From positions 1,046,712 through 1,110,711 of the forward strand of contig ML976977.1 of assembly GCA_010015675.1 (NCBI GenBank): a stretch of DNA of 64,000 bases, in the 5' to 3' direction. The position numbers were made by a program, and so were the translations under genes. Each line of letters starts with the position of its first letter. Position 1 is the first letter of the stretch. The DNA is from Byssothecium circinans. Taxonomy: Eukaryota; Ascomycota; Dothideomycetes; Pleosporales; Massarinaceae. The notes beneath the pieces are model-generated. The model was given only the letters and a program-made list of their open reading frames with translations, was not told the origin of the DNA and searched no databases. Of the stretch, positions 22,933 through 34,646 are shown in pieces.

Positions 22933-24121
22933 TTATTGACGTTCTATGAAAGGCCTGGCCATGCTAGTCTCTATCAGCAACTGTTTTTGCAAAAGCGTGA
23001 GGATACTCTTACAGAACACCGATCTCTCCTTTTGCACCTCGACAACCCGAACCTCATCACCCACTCTAAGCTCTTGAGGTGGTGTCTTAGCTGTCCAAAA
23101 ACTATACCGTCCAAACACAGGACTCCACTTCGCCCCAACATCAACTCTGCGATCTTTCTGCAGCTTCTTCAGCACCTTTCCCGACTCTCCCGTCCCTGGT
23201 TTCCCCGTCTCGTAATCGATATTAACGCTCGCGCACCTCACGCAATTGTGTAGCATCACGATCTCAGCGCCACCATGTCCGATCCTAACCCTCCGCCAAT
23301 AGTCCTCTTCCCAGGCCTCACCGGCGCCTTCAACAACGATGTTGGGCCGAAACTTCGTGACATCCATGTCTTCCCCCGCAGGCAGACGAGACGATACATC
23401 GGCTAGCGACGTCTTGGAGACGACGAGGTACGGGGCGCAGTCAGCGAAAGTGATGGCTTGGGCTGCCGGGACGCTTGGCCTGAGGCTTGGGATCCACGAA
23501 CTTCCGATAGGGCTTGAAGAAACCATGTCCTTGAACAAAACGTCACGTTTGTTTTCACCAAGATAGACGAAGATGACGTCGTAGCCGAAGCATTCGGAGA
23601 ACCATTTATTGTATTTTTCTTGCATTTTAAAACCCGTGGTGGGACTTGTGTGCATGTCGATGTTGAGGGGCTCTAATTTCTCTGTATCGGGTTGCAGTGG
23701 GACTTTTAAACTTCGGGGTTCTTTGGCAGGATCCGTGGGTTTGTATGTTATAGTGATGGTTCCTGCGTCGAGATCTATGGAGGGGAAGAAACGTGTCATT
23801 TCTGGGTACCGCGAGACGGCCATGTTTTTATGGCCTTCGGGAGTGACTTGGAGGAGCATGAAGGTGCGGTCATGTTTGAAGCCGTGTTTGGTCGCCAGTG
23901 CTGAGGTGGGCTGGGTTGCTCGGAGCGATTTGATCGGGTAGATGTAAATCTGGTATCTAGGTCAATGTGAGGGGTTTTCATGGATGGGTGAGGGAATTTA
24001 CTTCACTGATTTTCATGGGCTTGCGCTTGGGTGATGCTTGCACAGAGTTGTATAAATAGTAGAGGAGTAGGACCGCGACACCGGCGCCGGTTAGGTAGAG
24101 TTGGTTCTGTGATGTGGACAT
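22933..24121 (-). CDS. MOSC-domain molybdenum-cofactor protein, mARC type
   Basis: Exons 24121-24002 and 23949-22933 join in phase 0 over a 52-nt intron to 378 aa. The N-terminus has a single hydrophobic anchor (about residues 10-25), then the MOSC N-terminal beta-barrel (IYIYPIKSLR, KHGFKHDRTFMLL) and the MOSC domain (DVTKFRPNIVVEG, LHNCVRCASVN). Cys279 in NCVRC corresponds to the cysteine that ligates molybdenum in mitochondrial amidoxime-reducing component proteins, followed by the typical DYETG. The family reduces N-hydroxylated substrates together with cytochrome b5 and its reductase. A membrane-anchored outer-mitochondrial location is expected from the family. A small cytochrome b5 gene lies at 46431, but no functional link is shown. 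Confidence 0.85.
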
Positions 24122-25109
24122 GTTGGTTTCGTCCGAGGTAGGCTCTGAACCGCGGCTGAGTGAGGTTGGAGAGTCTATTCTTCCAAGATAGATACATGGG
24201 ACACCGGTGAACTATCTCGTGGGGTGCGGTCAGAGAGGGCAGACGAAACAGTGAAGGCGCATTGGTGCCAAGTTGTCGACATCGTGTTTATGCGGGGTCG
24301 CAAGCACGCACTTGACCCACATCTTCTCCTTCACCAAAACGTGCATCTCTTCTCAGAACCGGAAAACAGTGGGGATTTTAAAAACTTTCTTCTCCTCGGC
24401 GAGCCCGATGAAGTCCACGAGACCATCAGCAACGTTCGCACATGTCCGATAGGAGCGCCACAGTGGCTAACTGACCCATGAGTTCCCGAAGGCGAAGCGG
24501 GTCGGCTGCAGGGGCAGTGATCTTGTTACGCCGAATCCAAGGGCAACGGTGGGTTTTGCAAGAAGATGATCCCAGTTTCTTTGGCTGTGGTGGTGAGCGG
24601 TCCGCAGCTGCAGTTGGATGGGATGACGGACGGGTTACTTGTGGCTGTGCCGTGTCGATATTCAGTGTTCACTTCGCGGCAGGGATATACGTCAGAAGAG
24701 TCAAGGCGCCAAACCCAATCGTGACCAGCTTTGACGGCCAAATGAATACACGTGCAGTGTCTGTCGTCTTTGCCAGTGACCCTCCGCTCTGTGCTCTCTA
24801 CTCTTGCATCTTCTTTCTATACCAAGATTCGGCTGAGCGCTCTGGGCGCACACGAAGTTTCAGTCAGCACCAACTACTGGGCTTGCCCCGGCCCTCCTCC
24901 ACCAGCTGCCCCAAGACGCAGCGCAGTTCTTCACCTGCCTCTTTCACAGTCGCGCCGCGTCCCTTCACTCTGTTCGAACCACAACGGGCTGCGACATCGC
25001 CAACCCCTCACCGACACACGCGCCGGCACCTGACATAACACGCCAGCAAACTCAACCTCGACAGCGCTACCTATCGCACCTACCCAGCTTCCACGGCTGA
25101 TCTCACGCA
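24122..25109. other. Intergenic between divergent mARC-type gene and second patatin-like gene
   Basis: Nearly 1 kb upstream of two divergent genes. The segment 24880-25100 is C-rich, a likely promoter/leader of the patatin-like gene. A long ORF at 24478-25038 lacks motifs and I do not call it a gene. Confidence 0.5.
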
Positions 25110-27110
25110 ATGTCGAGCAACGGGATCCGACGGAAGGACACCACCAAGGGCCCGCCGCTGCGCATTCTTTCGTTAGGTGAGTAAATGACTACAACCTCAG
25201 GCATCGCACATCGCACATCGCACATCGCACATCACACATCGCACAGGCACTGACGCGGGGCACAGATGGCGGGGGCGTGCGTGGATACTCCATGCTCATC
25301 ATACTGCAAGAGCTTATGCACCGGACCTTCGTCGAAACAGAAGGCAGGGCACCGAAGCGACATGAAATACCGAAGCCATGCGACCACTTCGACCTCATCG
25401 CGGGCACGGGCACGGGCGGGCTGATCGCCATCATGCTGGGAAGGCTGAGGATGGACGTGGACACCTGCAAGGACGTCTACGTACGCATGACGAAGAGGGT
25501 ATTTGAGACGGACAAGACGTTTGCCGGAATCCCATATCGATCGACACTGTTCAAGGCATCCAAGTTGGAGGAGGCTATCATGGAGTGCGTGCGGGAACAT
25601 ACAATCTACGACGATGAAGGGAACGACAGCGAGCACGGCAGTGGCATGACGTCGTCACAGGATCTGCGGACGCCGATGACGCCAGGAACGGCGATGCCTA
25701 GGATGAACAGGAGCGCCAGCAATGCGAGCAGGTACAGCCAGATCGGTATGACGCCTGTCAGTATGCGGATAGCTGCGCTGAAATGGGGGAACCCAAACGC
25801 ACGACTCTACGATAATCGGGAGGAGCGTACCAAGTGGTGAGTCCGACAGAATTGCAATGAGCGAGGTTTCCACTAACAAGTGCAGCGCCATAACGGCAGT
25901 CTACAAGGGCTCAAAGAGCGCTAGCTCAGGACAGATCCTCCTTCGCTCCTACGACTCGCGTAAAGAAACCTCGATAGAACCAAACGCAACGATATGGCAG
26001 GCCGGCCGCGCAACTTGCGCCACTGCCCTCGCTTTCAAACCGATTCAGATCGGCCAGTCGGTGTTCCTTGACGAAGGCGCCGGCAAATATAACCCAGCAC
26101 CCATGGTTCTTGACGAAGCAGTCGTAAATGAGTGGCCAGGACGAGAAGTCGGTGTGTTCATCAGTATTGGAACAGGCAAACGACCTGAAGGCACAAACTC
26201 ACAACAACATCTGTGGTGGGAAGGCTTTGTCTCAAGCGGCGTCGGCGATTTCGCAGAAGCAAGGAGGAGGTTGATCAGCAAGATTGAGGACTGCGAAAAG
26301 ACGCATCTGGCTATGAAGGACCACCTAGGTAAGCGGCAGGTCAATCCGGAAAACTACTACCGTCTCAACGTTGACGTTGGTGTTGGTGAGTTTGGCATGA
26401 ACGAATGGAATCGCCTCTCCGAAATCAGCACCAATACCCGCATGTACCTCTCCGACTCGAAGAACCAGTTCAAGACGCTCAACGCAGCAGCAAAGCTCGC
26501 AAGGATACATCGTGCTAAGATACGGTGGGAACGAGCAGAGGCGAAGGGCCATGTGAACCCGGCCGATATCCATCCGGCTCTGCGACATTCTTGGGAGCCA
26601 GGTTCACCCCTCTCCGTAGTCCCGGACGCTTCGCCCATAGCTGTTGAACTTCCCGCCGAAGAAGTTGAACCCGATTTCTACGCTGGGCAGCAACCGCCTA
26701 CATTCCATATTGCTCCTCCCAACTACCGACGCCCCTCGGACAACGACAAGTTCGCCATTGTCTCATCAGACGAATACCCACAACCTATATCGAATCTCGA
26801 ACCTCGCCATTCAGGTGAACTCACCGACCCAAACCGTCTCTCGGGCGAGGGCTTTCACGTTGGATCAGCACACAGCTCACCCCGGCTGAGCTTCGAACAC
26901 CCGCATAGTGGTAGCCCTCCACCAAGGCCGCCGAAGACGCCGCTTCAAGATGGGAATAGGAGACCCATGAGCTTGATAGGGCCGCCAACACTGCCACCTC
27001 CCACGAGCTCCCTACCAAGACCGCCACCCGGCGCACCGCTGCCGTACCCTGATACGGACGGCCCCCCACCGGTCGTGAATATGGCGAGGAAACCCGAATT
27101 CAAGCGATAA
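25110..27110 (+). CDS. Patatin-like protein with Ser-to-Gly replacement at the nucleophile
   Basis: Exons 25110-25176, 25266-25836 and 25886-27110 join to 620 aa. DGGGVRGYSMLIILQ (from residue 23, spliced across intron 1 like its paralogue) gives the oxyanion loop. The elbow reads AGTGTGGLIAIML, so the position of the catalytic serine is Gly71 (codon GGC). The Asp region is LDEGAGKYNPA. Residues about 155-190 are a Met/Ser/Thr-rich insert. The C-terminal ~150 residues are Pro-rich (PPRPPKTP, LPPPTSSLPRPPP). With no nucleophile this is probably a non-catalytic patatin fold, or uses another residue. The frame is fully open and intron phases are conserved with the upstream paralogue, so the gene itself does not look broken. 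Confidence 0.87.
25201..25245 (+). repeat. Heptanucleotide microsatellite (CATCGCA)n
   Basis: About six near-perfect 7-bp units lie entirely within intron 1 of the second patatin-like gene, 20 bp before its acceptor, so length variation here could affect splicing but not coding. Confidence 0.85.
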
Positions 27111-27858
27111 ATATATAAGAATAATTCGGGTTCGAAGACACTTGAGCAAGGAAATTGTATGATGACTTTATCACGATGTCAGGCTGGAGAACTGACTTTT
27201 CATGTAACGACCTTCTTGAAAAATACGACTTTCTTATGACGTCCTGTCCGGATCTGTTTTTCCTTGGATTCAAAGTATCTACTTGCATTTTAGCATTGAT
27301 TCAGAAATGCACGCTGGGAGTATCTGGAGGATCGGAGTTTCAACGACTATACTATCCGGAGTGGGAGGCGCGCATTTACGTTTGAGTAGAAAGTTCTGGT
27401 TGGAGTACTTTTGTATGCGAGATACATAGTCTTAGATACCCTTCAATGTGTTATGCTTTACTTCTCGAAACTGAGGACCACTCTCGAGCGACCTGTCTGT
27501 GTATCTTTACTTTCTTCTTCTACCTACCTTGATTGCGTGTAGGTCCTATCCAGCTTCTGCGCACGATCGACTAGGCGCAGCAAGTGCGGTGTGTTGCCAC
27601 CTCTCAAGCGTGCCATCGTAATCTTCCAATGCACTCCCGCGCCACAGGAAGCGTGAAAGCCGTAGTGTTGTGGAGCGATGCATCGTGCCAAGCTGCACTG
27701 TTCGTGCGCAGCGCCATCATGCGGCGTAAGTCGTTGGGATCCGCTTGTGCGACTTACCTTCCTTCTTAATTAATTGAAGGTCGCTCTTTGTCCCTCTCGC
27801 GACGTTCAATCGCCCCAGGTAGCGCCAACTAGCTTGCCGGACGATTATCATGAACACA
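27111..27858. other. Intergenic, no gene seen
   Basis: The 3' flank of the patatin-like gene is AT-rich. No coding or RNA feature is recognised. Confidence 0.5.
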
Positions 27859-30062
27859 ATGGCCTAATCTATTGACGAAACGGCCGAGACGCCCATTGAA
27901 ATCAATTTTAGGGGCACCCACTACTTGCTTCTATGGCCTGAGGTGAGTGAAAGCTTAGAACGTGGGTCACACCGACTAAAACCATCGGCGACTTGATGTC
28001 CCAGATTTAGGCGATGCGACGTTCCTGACAGTGTTCGAATTCTGTGAGGAAGGACCAGTCCACCTGGACTGGGTGAAGCGCACCGTGGCCGAATACTGCG
28101 AGCTGGACGATGTTTTTCAGCCTGATTTCCTCAAAGCTGTACTATTCTATCACACCTGTGAGGAGGAACTGATCATCACGAACGAGGCTATAGCCTTCCT
28201 TCATGAGCAAGGCGCAACGATAATCACTACCCATCAAGCAGTGGACAACGAGCGAAAGATATGTCCTGGTCCGTACCATTACCTCGCAGGAAGCCTGAGA
28301 TCGGTCTGGAAGCTGTACGAGGATACTCACGATACTTTTCTACAGGCGACAATCTTGGATCGCAGCGGGTGAGTATGGCTCGCGTCAACTTTTGACTCGG
28401 TGCTTACAGCATCGCAGGGAGCCTTACAAGATCAGAACGGCAGGCTCAACCCCACAAACGCTGACAATCGCGGTGCCAACCAGGATAGAGAGTAAGAATA
28501 GCAGTATCCGCGCACCTGGTCATTCTCTAAAAGGCTGGCGGATCGCAGTCAAAGATAACTTTCAGATACAACATTTACGTACCTCTGCCTGCAATCGAGC
28601 ATACTATGAACTATATCCGCCTGCCCAAGAAACTGCAGCCTGCATTCGGAGACTTCGCATTGTTGGAGCCACTGTCGTGGGTACAACAAAGCTCGCATCG
28701 TTCGCTGCGACGGAAGAGCCCATGGAGTGTATAGACTGGCCCGCTCCTTTCAATCCTCGTGCGGATGGATATCAGTCGCCAGCGGGTAGTAGTAGTGGAA
28801 GTGGCGCGGCTGTTGCTGCGTACTCGTGGCTTGACATCACTGTAGGATCGGATAGTGAGTTTCAATCGGCCTGCAATCATCTGTACTGACTAGATCAGCG
28901 AGTGGAAGCGGCCGCCGCCCTGGTCATTGGAATGGGTGCTTTGCTATGCGTCCTTCTCATGGTTACCTCTCGCATGAAGGCTTACTGAGCAGCTTTCCAC
29001 GGTTCGATGTGCCGACGCTTTTCGGGAGGGAGCTCCAAAAGTGCAGGACGTTTGTGGCAGCGTGGTACGGGGAACAACTTCCAGACCAGCGTCATGAAGG
29101 CTCGGTACGAAACACGCACTGATGGAAGAACGTACGTTGATGAAGCATAGGGTCCGGTGTCCGTCGTATACGCGACGGATTACATGAACATGATCGGCGA
29201 TGGGAAGCAACTTGAGCTGATCAAGGCCTTCGTTGATGACCTCGAAAAGACACTGGGGATAAAACACGAGCAGGTCTCTTTCGAGGAAGCTTGGCAAGCG
29301 AATCCGCCCTCAGAGGCTAACGGAGAGTCCCTGTCCGTTTACATGAAAGACGTCTCCAGAGACTCATTCTTCTACGAGGACTACCACAACTTCGATGCCT
29401 TTCGCAGCGACTACAGGAACCAGTTTGGGAGAGATGCGTATATAAGTCCACCTGTAAGATGGCAATGGTATGCATGAGGATAAAGCCCGCCCGATACTGA
29501 TATTTCTAATTGTTAACAGGGAGTTGTCGTCTCACATTACCGCCGAAGCCCACACAGAAGCAATGCATAGGCTAGAGGTTTACAAAGATTGGTTCGAAGA
29601 AGTTGTCATGAAGCTAGGGAATGAGACTACGCTAGTGCTCATTCCTATTGAGAAAATAGCGCCCAGATACCGCGACGAGATGCCTACATCGCACTTCAAC
29701 CCAGTCGGTGTACCAAATCTTTTCCTCTCACCCATTCTCAAAGCCCCGGAGCTTACGGTCCCAAGTACGTAACCTGAGATGTGCGTAGCGATTCTTTGCT
29801 AATCCATCATGACCAGTTGGAGAGGTTCCCTTCAATTCCAAGGTATCTGGCAATGAGGAGAAGCTTCCAGTAGCAGTGTCCATCATCGGTCCACCAGGTG
29901 CGCACCACATGTAACTACAAGATTCAAGCCTCACTGATGCCACGAACAGGTCAAGACATACACTTGATCGACCTCATTGCGAAGGTTTTGCGGGCTAGCG
30001 GCCGACCAGATCACGTCCTACCAGGTCGTGAATTGTTCCCAGGCACCGAAACCGAGAAATAG
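27859..30062 (+). pseudogene. Amidase-signature-family gene with premature stop at codon 3
   Basis: Eight exons (27859-27961, 28005-28368, 28418-28854, 28899-29104, 29151-29467, 29520-29764, 29817-29897, 29950-30062) join with all phases correct to 622 codons, but codon 3 is TAA (ATG GCC TAA). An ATG 9 nt upstream is in the same blocked frame. The N-terminal ~150 residues are an unrecognised module (FEFCEEGPVHLDWVKRT). The rest is amidase-like: the Lys of RIAVKDNFQI, the first Ser of QSPAGSSSGSGAAVAAY, and GSDTSGSGRRPGHWNG containing the nucleophile region, followed by MRPSHG. Such enzymes hydrolyse amides with a Ser-cisSer-Lys triad. A CAA-to-TAA transition would explain the stop. Use of an undetected upstream exon that bypasses the stop is the main alternative. 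Confidence 0.7.
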
Positions 30063-30329
30063 ATGGCGGAAATCGATGATAGTGTGGCAAAGTCTCACAG
30101 GTAAGATGTCAAAGGTAGCATAAGTGATCTTTGATAGAATGCAAATGAGTGCCAGTGAACTATCACTAATTAAAGTACACTGTGAACGGTCGTGCCCACC
30201 ATATCCGACGGACATGATCCTATACACGAGGCTAATTGCCATAGATGGACACCACCTCGCCTTCAGCAAATCCGTATGCCTTCTCCGCCTCGGTCGTCTC
30301 GACGGGTGACCAGTGATTCTTGGAGCAAT

Positions 30330-30713
30330 TTTCCTGACTATGGTGACGCCATCCACCTTTGGGTCTGATGAAAAGCATCTGGCAAGATGCTGGAGCACTT
30401 GATCTGACGCGAAACCGTGATCGTCATTACAGACGAGTAAGTCTGTTGACACATTTTGAAGCCCTTTGATCAGCTGCGTTCGGTAGTCCGCGTAAGGTAC
30501 AGCAGGTAACTGCACCAGCGGGCTATCGAGTGATCGAATATCAGCCTGCAATTTTCATTTGGCCTGTTCAACGGTGACAAGGACGACGGCCCCTGGACGA
30601 GTCTCGAGCCACATTCGCAACGCGGGTAGCAGTCGGGTTTCGTGACCGGTGGTGCAAATGAGTATGGAAACGTCCTTTGTCGTGAACTTGGATTCCTCGG
30701 CCGAGGTAGGCAT
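30330..30713 (-). pseudogene. Remnant of a family-2 type glycosyltransferase
   Basis: Reading leftward from ATG 30713, the frame gives a GT2-like start (TKDVSILICTTGHE, then LPALRMWLETRPGAVVLVT), hits TGA at codon 53 (30557-30555) and resumes in the same frame with LQNVSTDLLVCNDDHGF, which matches the conserved DDD-type nucleotide-sugar region, then DPKVDGV. The expected later motifs and membrane helices of processive fungal GT2 enzymes are absent; the remaining ORF runs into the 3' end of the amidase-like gene. TGG-to-TGA or CGA-to-TGA would account for the stop. I read it as a truncated pseudogene. Confidence 0.6.
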
Positions 30714-31148
30714 GGGAAGCAGAAAATAGCCCCAGTATTGGAGGAGATCGAAAGTCAGACGGAGATAGCGAGTAACGCTGCACCCACCTGCACATGAGCA
30801 AAGGTATCATAGCTGATCCGTGACTAAAGGAGGACTCACACTATCATGCTATAAGTAATTTCCAGGCTATGTCTTGCCATGACTACGAGGAGTAGAGCAA
30901 GGTCGTAAGGATTGAGCTGGCGTCTAGGCGGGGCGGGCGGGTTGTGACTGGGCCGCTCGCCGGGGACCAAATAGATGCATATGCGACGTCACGCTAAGCC
31001 TAATTAGGTCGCATAGTCCAACAATGGTGCACCTATTAATGCTGCTGCCTATTACGCGGCATTTACCGCTAAAGAGCGAGAAGTAGAGAAATATTAATTA
31101 GGAGGCGCCTACCTGTTTAATTTTTGACTCCCGACCTCTATAACCACC
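30714..31148. other. Intergenic, degraded sequence
   Basis: The stretch 30960-31110 is rich in TAAT/ATTAAT and looks like old, decayed DNA. No gene. Confidence 0.45.
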
Positions 31149-32147
31149 ATGACCACCAAGACCTATCCAGACTTTAGCGACCAAGTGAAGCAGGCTCGAT
31201 CCCGGTATCAAGAACTCCGCGCCCGCACGAATCTCTGCAATGGTGTCATTGACGCGGTCATACGTCAGCAGGATGGGAGGAAGTTCATGATTTATTGGTA
31301 CAAGGACGGCACCAACACCGAGAAAGGCCAATGCGTGCGCATCTGGGACGTTCCCGGCACCCTGTCAGGCGATATCCTTCGCCTCCGTCGTAACCTACCG
31401 CAGATGAAGGGCCATTTCGAAATCGACGGCGACACGATCCGCCCTCTGCCCGAGTACCTGGAGCAGCCCCCCGAGCCGATCGACGACTCCGAGGATACCA
31501 GTGATCTCGTCGCCAGCCTCCCACTCGTCGAAGTCGACAAGAAACGGCACTTTGTAAAGAAGGGGAAATATGGAAGCGAGATCCGTAACCTACTCGCATG
31601 TCAGGGCGGTGAGTGTCCCGGCCAGCCGCTCTCGCAACACATCATCCAGCTGTTGGGGCGATCGGACAAAGGCGAGCTCGTCTTCGAGAAGATGGCCACT
31701 CGCCCCTTCATCCTTCCAGAGTTCTCGGACCTGGCCACCTACAAGCGCTAGTTGCTACACCTCTTGGATGCTCTCCACACCCTCCACTCCCTCGGCATCG
31801 TCCACCGTGACATACGTGTCGAAAATGTCCTCTTCTCTGGCGACGACGGCAAGCGTTTGGTAGTGTGCGATCTCGAGGGGCGCTGGGGAGCGCGGAGCGC
31901 GCCTGAGCTACTGCCGGAAGTGTTAGATGCCGGCTGGTCTCCCAAGTCTGATGTGTACGCTATCGGCGACTTTATTGAATGCATGGTGTATGCGAATGCG
32001 CCACTTACCCCAATGGTAGAGTGGCCGGTCCCCGCACCGCTCGATGCCATCGTCGCGGCATGCACGTGCGAGGCGCCCGAAGACCGCCCAACGGTGCGGC
32101 AACTGCGCGCCATAGTGGAAGCCATTGAGACGGATGCTGAGGGATGA
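31149..32147 (+). pseudogene. Protein-kinase-like gene interrupted by one in-frame stop
   Basis: A continuous frame of 333 codons is broken only by TAG at codon 201 (31749-31751). Upstream half: MTTKTYPDFSDQVKQ, a beta-rich stretch ending PFILPEFSDLATYKR. Downstream half: LLHLLDALHTLHSLGIVHRDIRVEN (catalytic loop HRD), VVCDLEG in place of DFG, APELL (APE box), SPKSDVYAIGDFI (subdomain IX) and EDRPTVRQL. The stop lies exactly where helix E should continue, so the two halves were one protein. TGG-to-TAG or CAG-to-TAG, both transitions, would explain it. The gene has no introns. Re-initiation at 31752 would yield only a C-lobe. Confidence 0.72.
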
Positions 32148-33788
32148 AGATGGCTGGTAGTGACGGGTGCTTTACCATTTTGGATCGCGATTGCGATCGC
32201 AACCGCCAGGCTAGATATCATTGGCTAGCACCATAGCTAGAATGAGTTAGAACTCGCGGCCCGTGGTTGAGCCCGCCTAGACAAATTGTACAACCGGGTC
32301 TCGGCAGATTTTCCTCCACGTGACTTTTCCAGACTTGGTGGTGTGGCCGTCTCGATGCTCTACGTTACTATATATGTAGCTTAACAGCTAGTTAACTAGT
32401 ATTTTACTAGACTATAGATTAGATAATAAAAATAGCTTAGTTACATTAAGTTAGGAAGCGCAGTACCGCTAGACGTCATTTCAAACAATTAAGTCTATGC
32501 TAAAGGTACATATCTTCTTACCCTACGAGCCCAGCAAGTGGAGGAATAATGTACGACTCAGCAAGGAAAGAGATTAGGCACAGTAATGTCCGTTCCTGGG
32601 TCGCGAAATGCACCCTGCGAGATAAATTCACGGTTTAGGAAGCAATTCGGGAAATGAGTCTCTGATCATGAGGTTTTAAAGATTGGAAGTAGGGGTTGGG
32701 AAGCGGTGCAAGAAGAAGGAGTAGCGAAAAGCGTGGTACATTTCCAGCCTCCAACAGCTAGTAAATACGTAGTACGTAGGCGTTTGCTAGAATACCCCGC
32801 ATCGCGAAGCTATTCAGATTCTGCCCACAATTTCTTGCCTGGTGTGCCTTCTTCTCGCCAAGAAGAAACCCGCCACCGCACGCCGTCACGCGCGTCCTTC
32901 GTAGTAGATCTGGAGAACAGAATCCCGCCCGCAAGCGACGTAACTAAACCCCCACGACTCCCTCATATCAATATCCTCCACAGCTCAACTCTCTCTACAG
33001 CTCGAACTTGTCTGCATCTCGAGAGTCCAGCACAGCCTTTAATCCTTTTCAAAGCGGCGCCTATCCCGCTTGAGAACACTGCCAGGAGCACGGCAGGATA
33101 CATCATCTCTTTACTGCGTGGACTCTCCTAAATCCGACAGCCCAATCAAGTACCATAAAGACTCCAAACCATGGAACCTTCTAAAAAGACCAAGACATTC
33201 TAGACATACTCCGTTGCGACCTACAATTCTCCGGCTATAAATTCAACGACATCCTTAGAAAACCACGGACGATGGCCAATATTTCTGCCAATTCGATAAC
33301 TTGCAGCAGTCGATGTGCTTACTACTCTGAATCCACTGAAGGGTTATTCGATAGCTTAAAGATTGCGGTGACAGAAATCTCAGGGAAGTCTAGTTGTTTT
33401 CTCTGCTTAAGGTGTGCAAAAGTTGGTGGCGCTAGCGACAGCAAGGGAAAGTTTTGCGTAACCTCAGGCAAGCTCGGATGTAGATTGCGGACCGGAGAAG
33501 CGGTTTTCCTGGCCGGAAGGTGGAGAGAGCGGGACGAGATTCAAATTTGGGGGAAGATGCTGATCTTGCACTGATACAATAGACATGCGTTATACGGGCG
33601 TTTTTATGTGGCAATGATTGATATAACTTCTATTGGCCGAACATACCGTCCATGGTAAATTGTAGGATAATAGCTGTTAATGTAAATTTCTTCGCCAACC
33701 ACCAGTATCCTCAAAATGAACATTCCACTGTAACTGGATGCTGAACGATCGACCTCTTAGGGCCTTGACCTCTATTGGTGAATCAGGG
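32148..33788. other. Intergenic, 1.6 kb, partly AT-rich and degraded
   Basis: The stretch 32365-32460 is very AT-rich with CTAG/TTAACTAGT runs of the kind seen in mutated repeats. ORFs at 32706-33131 and 33272-33574 have no recognisable motifs and I do not support them as genes. Confidence 0.45.
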
Positions 33789-34646
33789 CTAGTCAATTTG
33801 ATGCGTCAACTCAGACCCTGCGGTGGAGTGGGACAGTATATCCTCATCGTCTTCCAACCCATCCATCAAAATTGATATAACCTCCAATCCAACCGCTAAA
33901 AAGCCCAACACTAACAAAAGGGTAGAAAGCCAAACCAGCGCGACACTTGCTATACCCACATTCGCATCTACTGACCCCCGACTCGACGTCTCGGCTACAC
34001 AGGCGACTGCGGCCGCCGCCGTGTGTTGCCACAACGCTGCCGCTGCGCCTAGAAGAGCTGCGAGTGCCAAGACCATGCAAACGCTGAGGGGGATGGTCGT
34101 CGTGGGGAGGCATATGAATGTCGCGTCGTCTTCTGGGTCTATTTGTGTGTGATATCCGGCAAAACTGGCGAGGCCGATGAGAGCGAGGACAGAGAGGGTT
34201 ATCGCTAGGATTCTGGAAACACTAGTTGGCGTTGGTCAGAGAACAGGAATGCAAGACTCACATTAATACGGGAAATAGCACCTGCGTTCTGAATTGGCTG
34301 GAAAGGGAGAGAATGTTGTAGGGGCCCGGCTGGGAGAGGTAAGTAAACGGCAGGTTACTGGACTGTGACGCGCATTTCCAAGGAAGGGACGCGGTGCGCG
34401 TGCAGATGCCGAAGTAGCCCGAAAGGACATGAAGTTGGGTTGAGGGCGGCGGGAGCGTTAATGTTGTGTTGAATGCGGTGCTGATGTCAGCCGCTTGACT
34501 TGATGCAATTCGGTATTTCAGACTCAGGGTGTATATTGATCTTAGAGGCGTTGGGCCGACGTTTGTGCCTGCGAGTAAAAGGCCTATGGTCGATTGCGTA
34601 TGTACCCAATTCTGCCGACGCCTTTCTTTGAAATGGACGAGACCTA
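33789..34646 (-). CDS. Fig1-like fungal multi-pass membrane protein, 5' exon not found
   Basis: Exons 34646-34262 and 34212-33789 join over a 49-nt intron (phase 2). The visible protein starts with a hydrophobic segment (STIGLLLAG), then an extracellular-type loop with SGYFGICTR followed by a Trp-Lys-Cys (SLPWKCAS), then three long hydrophobic helices separated by a short loop (YHTQIDPEDD) and ends in an acidic tail. GYFGxC plus a downstream cysteine in the first loop and four TM helices is the pattern of the Fig1/Ca2+-regulator family, involved in low-affinity calcium influx and mating-cell fusion. No ATG is in frame before a stop upstream of 34646, where a CACAG acceptor lies, so at least one 5' exon is missing from this call. 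Confidence 0.6.

Noticed and set aside
24478..25038. 186-codon plus-strand ORF upstream of the second patatin
   Set aside because: Low-complexity translation of C-rich promoter-like DNA with no conserved motif.
32706..33131. 141-codon plus-strand ORF
   Set aside because: No recognisable motifs, atypical composition, and lies in degraded intergenic DNA.
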